Notes: generated by a model not told the origin, from the letters alone. Counted from the first letter of the stretch, positions 11,060-23,246 are shown. The stretch: 64,000 nt of DNA from Guadua angustifolia (GCA_036346375.1 CM070510.1:64700376-64764375), one strand, 5' to 3'. Translations and numbers: made by a program.

Positions 11060-11394
11060 TACCAATGAATTGGCTGACAAAGTGACAAATACGTACGCGA
11101 GTACATGGATCATGTTTTCCCTCCAAGCACTGGCCTATGGTGTCGCGAGACAAGCAAGACTGTTTTGTACGAGGATATATGCATGTGGGTTCGTCAGCTG
11201 TGAATCTTCTAAGAGGGTATCGTAAACGAGGCTTCAGTAAAAATATCTGCGAGAAGAACAGCCATTCCCTCCGTTTTTTCTTCCCTTGGAAAGTAATTCT
11301 TTCTCGTGTTGCTTCTTTCTAATCTGGTTGATGCCTTCTTTTTATTTTCAAAACGTTCAACAGCCTTATAACTGGTCAATCAGCTGGTTATATC

Positions 11395-11469
11395 TGTATC
11401 ATTTGTACTTTTTCACCTCCTTTTCTTAATGCATAGCAGAGCTCCTGCCCTTTCCATTAAAAAAAAAGA
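11395..11469 (+). mobile_element. LINE/SINE-type 3' tail remnant
   Basis: Sequence TTTTTCACCTCC...AATGC..AGAGCTCCTGCC followed by an A9 run is typical of the 3' end of grass non-LTR elements. The same AGAGCTCCTG(C/T)CC end precedes the A tail of the SINE at 52435-52654. It lies in or just past the 3' region of the MPH2-like gene. No 5' boundary is visible. Confidence 0.5.
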
Positions 11470-12102
11470 ATTCTTTATATTAGGAAATTAAGCGAAAGTT
11501 GTTCTTTTTCTTTGTCTAGCGTTCATTTGCAAACAATTGATGCTTCCTGTCTGTTTTTATCCTCAACTTGCAATATGATTCATGAAAGCAAGGTATGTGT
11601 TGCTCATGCCTGACAGCACACTGTGTTGTTGTATGATACGACAGATCAGAGAGAAAATGACCATCATGATGACACATCAGGTCTACGGCCGTTCCTGCTA
11701 GTGTTGCGGTTGGATATAGCCATCACAAACTAAACATTGGTTTCAGCATTCACTTGGAATTAATAATTTTTTCTGTTACACATGCCACACGAGAACGTGA
11801 ACGAATAGGCCGCAGATTCACATCACAGCTACTAACGATTATCTTACAAAACCACATCTATATACAAGGCAGTGAGGCACAATAAACAATCAGCAAGCAG
11901 ACAAGACATATCTACTAAATCCTCTGATGGGACGTCAGCTCTCCTACATCATCTGATGGACAGACAACTCATCCCAAACTACCACACTAGAAGACAATAG
12001 AATTAACGAAGGAAAAGCTAACACAAAAGTTGCTGAAGTTCTCCAATGGACATTTGCCTGCCCAAAGCCCCAAACAAACATGTACAAACAGTGGAGAGTG
12101 GC

Positions 12103-15100
12103 TCAACCTGCAGACATGGCATGAATTAACCAAAAGTAAATACCAGACCTTGTTAGGATCCCCTGCGCTCCTGCCATCTCATAGCCCGCAGTGATCCGGC
12201 TCCCCCCGAGACCAACACCTGGTCTCGGCCCAGGTCTCCCACATCCATTGGCCCAACCAGAGCCACAACCAAAGTCCTGACCCAACTCAACCCAAAAGAC
12301 TAGCCTGATGGGTGAGAGATGCCTCCACCTTTTAAGTTGTGCTCCCCCATCACCAATTACCGATGTAGGATTAAACCCAACAATCTTCCCCATCACACAT
12401 CGGACCCAACAATCTCCCCCGTGACATCAAGCCCATGTCACCCCGAGACTTGTTTTCAAGGCTCCCCATAACCGCGACACAGAGACGCCCGGTTTCAAAC
12501 CTTGAGCTCGATGCCACTTGTTAGGAACAGCTGCGCTCCTGCCATCTCATGGCCCATGATGATCCGGCTCCCCGAGACCAACACTGGTCTCGGCCAGTCT
12601 CCCACATCCATTGGCCCAACCGAGCCACAACCAAGGTCTGGCCCAACTCAACCCAAAAGACTAGCTCGATGGGTGAGATGCCTCCACCTTTTATGTTGTG
12701 CTCCCCATCACCAATATCCGATGTGGGACTAAACCCAACAATCTCCCCCATCACACATCGGGCCCAACAATCTCCCCCGTGACATCAAGCCCATATCACC
12801 CCGAGACTTGTTTTCAAGACTCCCCCATAACCGTGCGACCCTGGAGACGTTCCCCATAACCGTGCTCGGATATTGGTGATGGGGGAGCACAACATAAAAG
12901 GTGGAAGCATCTCTCATCCATCAGGCTAGTCTTTTGGGTTGAGTTGGGCTAGGACCTTGGTTGTGGCTCTGGTTAGGCCAATGGATGTGGAAGACCTGGG
13001 CCGAGACCAGGTGTTGGTCTCGGGAGGAGCCGGATCACTGCGGGCCATGAGATGGCAGGAGCGCAGCGGATCCCAACAGACCGCACGTTTGGCAAGCAAA
13101 AAAAAAAGAAGAGCAGAGGACCAAAAAAAAACAACTTAAATTAGCTGAAATAGAAAATTGCTAGCATGCATGCATAAGTGAGTGTGCACGTGCGCGCGCG
13201 CACAAACTAATGTAACAGAACCATCAGCTACAGGGAGAAGGTATGGAGTGGTGGTGGTACGTGCTATTACCATGGCTGGCTGTGAAAGGAGGCAAAGGGA
13301 GGAAAATGGTTTACCTGTATGTTCTCCACCTTTAGAATCCGAGAAGTTATCTGGCTCAGAAGCAAGGAATGCTGACTTACCATAACTGTCTAATATTTCT
13401 GCAGATAAACCACAACAAGACAAATAATGTATACACCCAGTGACAGGATCGGGAAAGGGAAAAAAAAAGTACTCGGTACTATCACTATAATGTACCTTCA
13501 CTTTGGCTAAAATCCTCTGTTAAACTAAAATTTCGGGGAATCTGGCTCAAGAAGCCAAATGATGATGATTCAATATCCAAAATTGAATCATTCAATGTTT
13601 GACCGTTCAACTCTGAGCTGCTAAAGGATCCACCTGAGGCATCACCGATTGATTGGCATGGTTCCAGGAAAGCATTCCTGCAGAAAGCAAAATCATTGCT
13701 CGAATAGCCTGACTCAGTCTTCGTAGTTGTCCCATTGTATGCACCAAACAGCACAGCAGATGCATTCTGTGCTGACAGCAGACTAGTTGAAGCATCCATG
13801 CCACTATGAAGACCATGAATGTATTTACCAGCATAAATTAACTGATCACTAGATGGGGTGCCATTTACTACACCACTTGAACCTCCATTGCGCATTACAT
13901 CATTTGGTAGTGCAGATATGAGAGCAGACTCTGGTGAAAAGCATGAATTTTGCTTCACTGAAACAAGGAAAACAGCAGACCATGTTAAAATGTCATTACA
14001 AGGAAGGAGGGTAGTCTGCACTCAATGCAAAATATAGACTCACTAACCTTAAAAAAAAACCCAAAAAATATAGACTTGTGCATAAGCAAATAAAAAGTAG
14101 AAAGTGAAGAAACAAATATAGCTCCCTTGAGCAAAAAAATACCACTTTGAACAAATAAACATAAACTTCTTTAGCTTATAGTTGGATTAGATCACTTTGC
14201 AAAAAGCAGTTCTCAAGACTCCCAAATATTTTGCTAGCACTTTTTCTCCGCACACCAATTATTTGTTAATTGTTCTATACTCACTTAAATGATAAGCGAG
14301 CACTGCATTATTACAGCGGTTACAGACAAACAGTCATTGTAGAAATCTCTAAAGCTGGGAAAAAAATGTCTTACATGGATTGGAGTTGGAGACACTAGGA
14401 AGAGGCACAGAAGGCACCCTTGAAGGATATTCTTTATTCATCAACCGGTACTGATCCTCAAGAAGCTTGTTGAAGGCCATTATTTGGTCCTTAAGCATCA
14501 GCCTCAAATAGTATGCCTTGAAAAACTCACAATTCTCTTCCACAAGTTTTTGCCAAACTGGAAAGAATAAACAGAAAAAGAGATCACCAAGATGTTAACA
14601 ATGAAAATGACAAAAAAAATAAATACATTCTCAAAAATAATTTAAAAATAAATGGGACAAAATTAAATATTATTGAAAGTCTTAGAGAATGCTTAAGTTT
14701 AATGAAATGGAAGTTAAAAAATTTCCACTGAGATGCTACTTAATAGGTTCATTTTTCCACACTAACGGAGCTGCAGTTAAGTTTGAACCACCAGTAAACC
14801 TTCAATTCAAAGCAGTTGATGCAAATCAAATCTTCAATCAATCGGGTTGTAGAACTGGAACTTGGTGGACATGCTGCCCTACTTCTGTTCTTTGTTATCA
14901 ATGCCAAGACTATGGGCCTATGGACTGAATCTTTTCTCAGACATGATTACTGCAGGTGCTGGCACTGTGTGCTCAAGTTGCCACAATTTTAATGCAGGGG
15001 TGGGAACAAAGAAATACCTTCATCAGCATAAATTAATAAGGTGAAAAACAAGAATATAACCTAAACAGTATGCAAGTGATGTTTCCATTCCATTGGAAGC

Positions 15101-15899
15101 AACGCTTCTGAATTCTGACAGGTCCAAAAGGGGGAACAGAACACTTTCCAGTAACACCATTTTAAGAACAGTATATCTGGACAGCATATAACAATGCTTG
15201 ATGCAAAACTAAAGACATGGTTTCAACCTAAAGCATTATTTATGGAGTGCGAACCAGCATTTGTCCATAGTTTCAGAGTCACAATTGTAACAAGAGAGCC
15301 ATCCGTCCAACTATGTATGAAGTATGAACCATGCCATTGCTTGCCAGTTTCAAAACCACAGACCAACTTGCAAGTAACGTAAAGGAATTTTTGAGCATGT
15401 AAGGTAATAGCGTTACCAAGCTCAGTAAAGCTAGGTTCTATCTTTGCCTGGTCGGAGAGGGTATCAACCACTTCTTTCTGGTTCATATAAAGCTCAAGGC
15501 AGCGCTCTATGAGATTCTGGACCTGTACAGCAGTTGTTAGAAACAGGAGTTATCGATCTAGGTGAGTAAAAATAAGTATGTCACATCAAGAACACTGGAT
15601 CTTATCCAAAGACAGCTTCCAAGCATAATTTTGCATGAAACAGATTCAGAAAATATGCATAATAGCAAATCTTGCTTGCTTGTGTGCATTGCAACGAGCA
15701 CAGGACATGCATATACGATATTACGCTAGACCCTAGCTAGTTGGAGTGGATGGTAAACAATAAAATCCGGGAGCAAAATCAACAAAGATAGACGAACGAG
15801 CACACGAGCCAGCAAATGCAGAAGAGGTGCTGTCAGTGAAATACTACTGACGAGCTGTATGTCCTGACGAGAGACGTTGCGGACGTCCTCGCCTGACAT
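12103..15899 (-). CDS. Plant-specific protein with TIGR01589 domain (UCP009193-like), 6 coding exons
   Basis: Minus-strand exons 15899-15852, 15522-15417, 14557-14375, 13957-13496, 13398-13315 and 12107-12103 give 888 nt and 295 aa, all introns GT-AG with matching phases. Residues about 12-75 are the uncharacterised plant-specific TIGR01589 domain: a Gln-Asn-Leu-Ile-Glu-Arg-Cys-Leu helix, Tyr-Met-Asn-Gln-Lys-Glu-Val-Val, Pro-x-Phe-Thr-x-Leu-Val-Trp-Gln-Lys-Leu and Glu-Asn-x-x-Phe-Phe-Lys-Ala-Tyr-Tyr. The rest is Ser/Asn-rich and looks disordered. No biochemical function is known to me. The last exon adds only the second and third bases of a glycine codon and TGA, so the C-terminus (exon 6) is the least certain part; alternatively translation ends soon after 13315. 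A 5'UTR intron acceptor is seen at 15969. The last intron carries the 12151-13078 composite. Confidence 0.82.
12151..13078 (-). mobile_element. TRIM-like mini-LTR composite with an inverted third LTR
   Basis: Two similar ~255-bp repeats, 12151-12411 and 12519-12769, each run TGTTAGGA...CCCAACA. Between them lie only 107 bp, which on the minus strand read GTGGCATCGAGCTC next to one repeat (near-match to the tRNA-Met primer site TGGTATCAGAGC) and GGGGGAGAT next to the other (polypurine tract). That is the layout of a terminal-repeat retrotransposon in miniature, minus orientation. A second internal-like segment follows (12770-12865), then a third, inverted LTR copy ends TCCCAACA at 13078. GACCT (12146-12150) and GACCG (13079-13083) flank the whole, a 4/5 TSD candidate. 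It carries no protein and sits in the last intron of the TIGR01589 gene. Confidence 0.7.
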
Positions 15900-16059
15900 G
15901 TCGCCCGCGCTCCGCTCCCTCTTCCAGCCCTAATCCCCTCTGTTCTTGACGAGCGCCTTCTGATCTCCCTGCAAGAACCAAGAACCAGAGATGGGTGTGA
16001 GACGAGCGGCACCAGAAAAGATCAAAAGATTCGAAGGTTCAGACCAGTTTTACGGATCA

Positions 16060-16265
16060 TACTTGCCCTAATTTGACGCTCCGGGAGAGAATCTCAGTTT
16101 GCCCTTGCGGCGATGCGAGAGAGAGAGCTCGGGGAGGAGAGGAGAGGAGAGGAGCGGCCACCACCACCAGCCAACTCCAATCAATCGATCCACTCTTCAC
16201 TGTGCGAGCTGGGGAAAGTGGGGGAAGGGGTGGTGGTGGGCAGTGCAATGGCGAGCTGCAGGAGG
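16060..16265 (-). promoter_or_regulatory. Probable first (untranslated) exon/promoter of the TIGR01589 gene
   Basis: GC-rich sequence upstream of the gene carries a GGAGA repeat (about 16134-16157; pyrimidine-rich TCTCC on the transcribed sense strand), typical of plant 5' leaders. A splice acceptor at 15969 implies an upstream untranslated exon in this area. No clear TATA box was seen. The AT-rich stretch 16266-16700 shows no gene. Confidence 0.4.
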
Positions 16266-16705
16266 GACAGAGGTCGGTTTAAAAACTAAAAAACTATAGC
16301 TTAAATAAATAAGTAATATTTTATCTATATTTTTTAAAAGATATACTTCTTCGTATAACTAAAAGTGAAAATCAATTGGAAAAAATCTTTTTCGACTTAT
16401 TGATGATTAATTTTAGACTAATAACATTAAAATTAGGTAAAATTACCTACCTCTGTTATGTACAAAAGTCATTAGCTTTTAAGTTGTTTAAGTCAAAAAA
16501 ACTAACTTTAAGCTATAAACTAAAAAGTCTAAGTCTAAATAAACAGATCTTAATTCATGGCTGGTAATCTTCTTCCATTGTATTAATCCACGGCTGGGAA
16601 TCTTCTTCCATTGTATTATGGGGACTTCTTAAAGTCTCAAAATTAGGGACAACGCTAAACTATAAAAACAGACATACGGTAAAATTAGGGAGTAAGCCAA
16701 GCCAA

Positions 16706-16905
16706 TTTTACCCTCGCCCAAGGTACGGTGAAACGTGAGACTGCCTCGATTTTACACACGTCCGAGGCACAATGAAATTTGTAATTCGACCTGTTTTACT
16801 CTCGTCCAAGGCACGATAAAATTTGGGACCAATTTTACACATGTCCAAGGCACGGTAAAATATGGGATTCGTGTAGTTCTACTCTCGCCAAGGCACGATA
16901 AAATT
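16706..16905. repeat. Tandem array of five ~43-bp palindromic units
   Basis: Units start near 16706, 16749, 16793, 16832 and 16876. Each has ATTTTAC (or a one-to-two base variant) at one end and GTAAAAT (or variant) at the other around a GTCCAAGGCAC core, so each could fold into a hairpin. No coding potential. A separate 33-bp tandem duplication (GGCTGG(T/G)AATCTTC...) lies just before, at about 16558-16620. Confidence 0.8.
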
Positions 16906-16973
16906 TCGGACTTGACCTTGTATACAGTGTGCAAGACAGGTCCTGAGGAACTGTGCATGCAGCCTATGCTAAG

Positions 16974-18452
16974 CATTGAAATCTCGGTTTCGCTCTAAAT
17001 ACTGTCTGTGGTCAGAGAATAAAATCTCAATAAGATCTCGCCATTTCAAATAAAATCCAGACAAATTATAAAAACATAATTTGAATTTTGGTTTTTTAAA
17101 CCGAAATCTTGTCGAGATTTGCCAAGATCTCAGCGAAATTGGATACGTGAAAAATAGTTCAAACGATGTCAAATAATTTTAAAATTTTTTGTAAAGATTC
17201 TTGACACATCATTGAAGTTCCCATAAAATTTCAGATGATTATCAAATCGGAAGAATTTTTAAAAATTCAAACATTGCTACTGTCCTCATAAAACATTCAC
17301 TGGTAAGTTTGAACCGAATGAAAAATGAAACAAACTACATTAGAAAATTTTGAAATTTTTTGTGCATGGTTATGATGCATCACTAATATTTTATAAAATT
17401 TTTAAACGATAATAAGGCTTCATGAATTTTTAAAAATTCGGATAGTACTACTATCCTGATAAAAGCTTTAACGACAAATTTCAACCAAATGAAAAATGGT
17501 ACAAACCAAGTTATAAAATTTTGAAATTTTTTGTGGATGGTCCAGATATATCATCAATATTTATATACAATTTTTATCTGATGATCAAGCTTCAAGAAAT
17601 TCTAAAAATTCTGGCAGTGCTAGATACTCATAAAAACCTCATGATCAATATATAGATTTGCTTTAGTAATAAAAAGATATTTAATTTTTTTGAAAGTTTT
17701 GCATAAGGTTTCTAAGGAAATACTTAAGATCTTATAAAAATTTTGAATCATGATCACACAACAGTGAATTTATAAAATTCTTACAAGTACAATGTACCAT
17801 GTATGTTCTTTCTGTTTTTTATTTTTGATATATAACAAATGAAGTTCAACACATATATAGATTTAATTGAGTAAACAAAAAGTTTAATTTTTTTAAAATT
17901 TTATATAATGGTTCTGAGTCAATTATTAAGTCCTCATAAAAATTTTGGATCATGATCACACTCGAGAAAATTTATAAAATTCTGACAATGTTATTGTCCC
18001 AATTATGTTCATTCTGTTTTTGATTTTTTAAAGATAACAAATGAAGTTTAATTATTTTGAAAATTTTTCTATATGATCCTACACTTATAGAATGGTACCA
18101 TAAATTTTTTACATTATGATAAAGCACATACAATTTTATAAAAACTGATAGTGTTTCTAAAGTTTTAAAAATTTGTCTAAAAAATTTGATTTTTCATCAA
18201 ATTTTCGTAGAAGATGATTTTCTTAAGGGTTATTAATCAATTTCAAGTCAAATCTAGTGGTCAAACATCAAATTCCGATAAAAAATACTGAGATCTCGGC
18301 AAATTGGCGAGATTTCACCGAGATTTAGCGACATTACTGTAGCAATTCAAATTTTTTGAATTTTTTCACTCCAGTCGACATTTCAAATCTTGTCCCCGTT
18401 CAGTGAGATATCGGTGAGATCTCACAAGAAACCGGTGAGATTTTGAACCCTG
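16974..18452 (+). mobile_element. AT-rich non-coding element with 12-bp TSD (1479 bp)
   Basis: GCCTATGCTAAG occurs exactly at 16962-16973 and 18453-18464. The element begins CATTGAAATCTCGG and ends GAGATTTTGAACCCTG; the ends are weakly inverted (AAATCTC near both termini). The interior is a degenerate array of ~160-180 bp units with AAATTTTGAAATTTTTTGTG blocks. No protein can be read. TSD length recalls Mutator-like elements (usually 8-11 bp), but the superfamily is an inference. Confidence 0.7.
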
Positions 18453-18649
18453 GCCTATGCTAAGGCCGAACCTATGATAGGGACCGCACCCATGTGACAG
18501 GCGCCACGCACACGACGTGCTGGAGCATGCGGACGGCGAGCACACTCATGCTCACCCGGGGCGCTCCGACGGGGGTAACTTGTTTGGGCGGCTAACGGGT
18601 TTGGTTTTAAATTTCGTTTTCCGTTCACATCTCTAAGGTGAACGAGGTC

Positions 18650-20020
18650 CAAAATCTCGATGAAATCTTATAATGTTATATAAAATTCGATTAAATTTCA
18701 AAAACAAAATTTGGAATTTTTAAACCAAAATTGGGCCAAATTTACAGAAATTTCATAGGGAAATACCAAAATCTTGGCAAAATTCAATTGAGCGAAAAAT
18801 AGTCGAAACGATGTTAAAATTTTTTATGGATGGTCCAGGCATACCATTAATGTTCTTATAAAAATTTAAATAATGATTGAGTATCAGGAATTTTTAAAAA
18901 TTCTAAAGTTGCTACTGTCCCAATAAAAGATTGACTAATAAATTTTCAACCGAATAAAAAATGGTGCAAACCATGTTAGAAATTTTTTAAATTTTTTTTG
19001 GATGTTATAATATTCTCATAAAATTTTTAGATGATAATCAAGCTTAAGAAATTTTTAAAAAATTAGAACAACACTACTAAAGGCTAACCAGCAAATTTCA
19101 ACAAAACGAAAATTGGTCCAAATCATATTAGAAAATTTTTAAAATTTTTGTGTAAGGTCTTAAAAAATTACTAATGTTCCCATAAAATTTTTCATATGAT
19201 GATTTAGCCTAAGAAATTTTAAAAAATTATGAAAGTGCTACTATTGTTATAAAAGCCAAATGATCAATAGATACATTTGATTGAGGAAACAAAGAAGGGT
19301 TAGAATTTTTGAAACTTTTAGAGAATGGTGCTGAGGAAATTCTTAAACTCTTATAAAAATTTTGGATCATGATCACACTCAAGTGAATTTATAAAATTAT
19401 TATAATAGTACTATACCATTTATGTTCCTTATGTTTTTTTTATTTTTGAAAGATAACAAATGAAATTCAATGTATCCATAAATTTGATTAAGTAAAAAAA
19501 TTTAAATTTTTTGAAAATTTTAGATAAGAATTCTGAGGTAATTGTTAAGTTCTCGTAAAAATTTTGGATCATGATCACACCCGATAAAAATTATAAAATT
19601 CTAACAAGGTTACTATCTCAGTTATGTTTATTCTTTTTTAATATAACAAATGGAGTTTAATTATTTAAATATATATATATATGATCCTACACTGCTAAAT
19701 ATAGTACCATAAATTTTTTAAAGTATGATCAAGCTTATACAATTTTATAAAATCTACCAGTGTTTCTGCAAAAATTATAAAATGTCTCAAAAAATCAGTT
19801 TTCAACAAATTTTCATAGGACGTGACTTTCTTAAGGGTTATTGGGCCCAATCCGGTCAAACAACCAGAGATTTTGGAGATATTTGGTGAAATGTTGCCGA
19901 ATTTCACTAAAATACTGGAGCAATTTGAATTTTTTTTTTTTTTTATCCCACGAGATTTTGTATCCTGTCACTGGCAGAAATCCAAGATCTCGCAAAATTT
20001 CACCAAGATTTCACTCCATG
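18650..20020 (+). mobile_element. Second, diverged copy of the AT-rich element
   Basis: It repeats the order of the 16974-18452 element: AAAATCTCGATGAAATC opening, an ACCAAAATTGGGCC block, ~170-bp AT-rich units and a CAAGATTTCACTCC end. Flanking sequence also resembles the flanks of the first copy (TATGCTA, CGCACGACA), so a larger segment may have been duplicated. Ends are approximate and no exact TSD was found. Confidence 0.55.
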
Positions 20021-20107
20021 CTAACAGGTCTCGAAGGACCTTGCAATGTATGCTAGGCTAAATCTATCGCCAGGAGACATGGCTCGCACGACAACATGCT
20101 CGTGCCC

Positions 20108-20463
20108 ATGGTTTACAAAACCGCCGAAAACCGCGGTTTTCGACCTTACCGGTCCAGTTCGAGATCAAAAATCGCTCGGTAAACCATTCTAATTAAAAAA
20201 ATTAAAATTTTTTAAAATTTTGAAAAAATTTATGTGAGCGGTTTTTCGTGGAAAACCGCTTAAAATCGTTTTCAAAGAACATTCAAATTTGGAATTCGAG
20301 CGGTTTTTTGTAGAAAACCGAACGGTTTTCGATTTTTTCAAAAAAAAAATCAAAATTTTAAACTCTTCGATTTTTTATGGTTTTTGAGCAGTTTTTCGCA
20401 CAGTTTTTGTGAAAATCGTACCGCGAATTTCGAGGCAAATTTCAAATTTTGGTTTTTTGAACC
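20108..20463 (+). mobile_element. Short element with 11-bp TSD (356 bp)
   Basis: TGCTCGTGCCC occurs exactly at 20097-20107 and 20464-20474. The element starts ATGGTTTACAAAACCGCCG and ends GGTTTTTTGAACC; GGTT...AAACC at both ends gives a weak terminal inverted repeat. The inside repeats AAAACCG/CGGTTTT motifs. It has no ORF of note. Its end resembles that of the 16974-18452 element (TTGAACC), suggesting a related family. Confidence 0.75.
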
Positions 20464-20644
20464 TGCTCGTGCCCCTTTCGGGCATACCAAGAGAGGGTAA
20501 CCAATTATTTTTTTTATGAGATTCAGAGGAAGGAAGGAGGCACGGAGCTTGCTTTGTGTTAGGAAGAAATGGCAGCAATATGAAGTGAATAGGAAAGGAG
20601 GCAGAGAAGGGCTTTTTGAGGCCTACCTTTCTTTCTTTTTTTAT

Positions 20645-21010
20645 GTACATTTCACAAAACTACATATTGTTGTCCAAACTATAAAAAAAACAGATTTTAG
20701 CTTTTGTTTTCATAAAACTATAAATTTTAGAAGAACTCTTTCACAAAACTACAGATTTTAAAATTGACTGTTTCTTGTAACGAGTGTGACGGTGTAAGCT
20801 TACATGGCAGTCTCACACATTTTTGTTTCCAATTTCACTTGCTCGTGAGGCTGCCATGTGGATCCAGACTATCAGACACGTTAAAAGAAACGGTTAATTC
20901 TAAAACCTGTGGACTTGTGATATAGGTTTTTCTAAAATCTGTAGTTTTGTGAAATAGAAGCTAAAATTTGTATTTGTACAAGAAATATGTAGTTTTGTTA
21001 AATTTACTTT
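20645..21010. mobile_element. Foldback MITE with ~100-bp inverted arms
   Basis: CACAAAACTACATATT, CAGATTTTAGCTT and ACAAAACTACAGATTTTA occur in order on the left and as reverse complements in mirrored order on the right, around a unique centre (about 20780-20890). Arms are imperfect. Boundaries are approximate and no TSD was settled. Confidence 0.65.
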
Positions 21011-21059
21011 TTTTTGCATGGTAAAATCAGTGATTGGGAGACACGGTGGGGGTTATGGG

Positions 21060-21875
21060 GTTTTTTTTTAATCTCATCGAAATTTCATGAGATTTCTTTA
21101 AGATGTTGGTTTCCGGGGCATAACGGTTTGTAGGAATGCCGGCCGAATTGGAAAATTTTTAAAAAATCGAATTGCTACAGTAATCTCGTTTTCTCGGTGA
21201 GATCTCGGTATTGTGGTCCGGAATTTGCAATTTGAAGGCCGGATTTGACCGGAATTAGGTTAAGAATCCTTAGAGAAGTGATCTTCCATCATAATTTGTC
21301 CAAAACACATTTTTTTAGACCTTTTTAAATTTCGGCAGAAACACTGTCGGTTTTTTATAAAATTGTAGAAGCCTTTTCATATTATGAAAAATTTATGGTA
21401 TCATCTTAAGAACCCTAGGATCATACACAAAATTTTATAAAATATTTCATGATCGAATCATGCACAAAAAATTATAAATATTTCTAATGTGGTTTGTCCT
21501 ATTTTTCGTTCGGTTCAAAATTGCCGATCAGCGTTTTATTATAATAGTAGTAATGTTTGAATTTTTAAAAATTTCATAGGATTTATAATTATCTGAAATT
21601 TTTATGGCAACATCATCACTGTTTCAGTGATCTCCAAAAAAAAATTCAAAATTTTTTGACTTCGTCTTGACCGAATTTCGCGCTATCCAATTTTGCCAAA
21701 ATCTCAGTAAAATCATCCGAGATCTCAGCAAAACCAATGGCTCCAAAACCGGATTGCAAATGCTGTTTTTGAATTTTGGCCAAAATTTGTTTGAATTGCC
21801 GAGATCTCGCCGAAATATCGTTCTCCAGCCACGGACGATATTTAGGACAAAATCGAGATTTCAATCCTTGCTTGG
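21060..21875 (-). mobile_element. Inverted, partial copy of the AT-rich element
   Basis: The reverse complement reads TTGAAATCTCGATTTTG, then a CGAGATCTCGGCAATTC segment, AAAATTTTG-rich units and AATCTCACCGAGAA-type ends, in the order of the 16974-18452 element. No exact TSD was found. Confidence 0.5.
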
Positions 21876-21959
21876 GGCTCCTAATGCATAATATTAAACT
21901 GGGTTGCAATTATGACTAATGTTTGGACTGATACGCAACAAGCTGGGAGCATCCATTCA

Positions 21960-22453
21960 TCCCTCAATCAAATCATATAAGTCTCATACAGATTACAACG
22001 GCCTCTTAACAATATCATGAGCAATTTCACACTCAAAACACACAAAAAAAAACCTCGACAATTTCACTCACATGTACTAACTCGTAGTAGAATCAGCCTT
22101 ACTGGTAATCTGCTACACAAGCACCTGAAGTTCAGAAGCAGTGGGCACTTGGGGCAGTACTTGCAGGATATACATCATACAAGAGCCGTTGCAGCACAAC
22201 TTGGCGAGTTCGTACTACAGAACTAGTGACCGAGACGAATACGCCCAAAGAGCTATACAACTCGAGAGGATAACCGGCAAACTGAACTATGAAGCACACA
22301 TGAACACCAAAAGCAACAACCTAGTCCAGTAGCCCTCCAAACGGAAAGAGAAAACACAAGCAATGTTTGCGGCCTCCAAGCCAACACTGGGGGTTGCAGT
22401 ATACATATCACCATGCAGTAACTCTACTCAAGCAGCATTCTGGACTGTGGAGA
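21960..22453 (-). other. Probable 3'UTR and downstream region of the CID5/6-like gene
   Basis: No coding potential is visible on either strand. It follows the stop codon at 22454 on the minus strand and has ordinary base composition, unlike the repeats at lower coordinates, so I read it as 3'UTR and flank. Confidence 0.4.
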
Positions 22454-23246
22454 TCAATTTGCACGAGAAGTCCTTGCTGACTTATCATCAGATTTCACAT
22501 CAGAAGTCGCGGCAGACATATCATTCAGCAGAGCTTGATCAAGATTGCTGCTGCTCTTAGACACATCATCACCACCAGGTAGGCACTGCAGTAAATGAGC
22601 CAATTAATGAGAAATGTTGTGAGCAATGCTGCCCAAGAAACTTTATCCAGAGGGCACGAACAATGTAAGCTTTGCCTTTCACCATTATGATACAGCATAT
22701 AGATGAACTAATGTACCGGAGGGAAACAATGTGCAGTTGCATACAATGTGTACGGAAAAATAAAATCAAGACAATTTTACATACTAGGTTGTTGTCAAGG
22801 TTATCGATGACTGGGAATGCTGGCAAGCCCATTTTGGCTTCATCATGAAGCATATTTTGTGAGTTCAGTTCATGAAGCATATCGATAGTTAGATTTATGT
22901 CAAACTCATTTGCCATGAGTAACTCATCAATGAATTCCTCAGAGATATTGGGGAACATAGACAAGACAGATTTCACCAGAGCAAGTGGATCGTTCTGCGA
23001 TCGATCAAAAGTGCTACCAGAAGGGTCTCCCTTTGAGGATGACTCTGCAGAAATGATAAGTCCTGATCACTGAGTGTAGAGTCATACGAAGAAAAAGGAA
23101 TATGAGAGCTGAAACCAAGGAGATTTGTAAGAAATTTCCTTTTCAGTTTCACCTGCTTGTTTCTCGGAGGCCTTGTCTACAAACAAACTCATCGAGGCAG
23201 GTATGAAAGGATTGGCATCTGGATTCAACCGGGACAGCCCTTCCAT
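22454..23246 (-). CDS. CID5/6-like poly(A)-binding-protein-interacting protein (PAM2 + CUE)
   Basis: Minus-strand exons 23246-23153, 23044-22785 and 22585-22454 give 486 nt and 161 aa; introns are GT-AG with matching phases. Residues 4-18 form a PAM2 motif (Leu-Ser-x-Leu-Asn-Pro-x-Ala-x-Pro-Phe-x-Pro), the peptide that binds the MLLE domain of poly(A)-binding protein. Residues about 52-95 form a CUE-like ubiquitin-binding helical domain with the Met-Phe-Pro signature. The C-terminal 60 residues are Ser/Asp-rich. This order and length match the plant CTC-interacting-domain proteins CID5 and CID6 (cytoplasmic, mRNA-linked). A 5'UTR acceptor lies at 23269, so the transcript starts further upstream, on the far side of or within the region now holding the LINE at 24343-31482. 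Confidence 0.85.

Noticed and set aside
13136..13501. Single long frame covering exon 5 and its introns in the TIGR01589 gene
   Set aside because: It includes intron sequence; the spliced model with matched phases is preferred.
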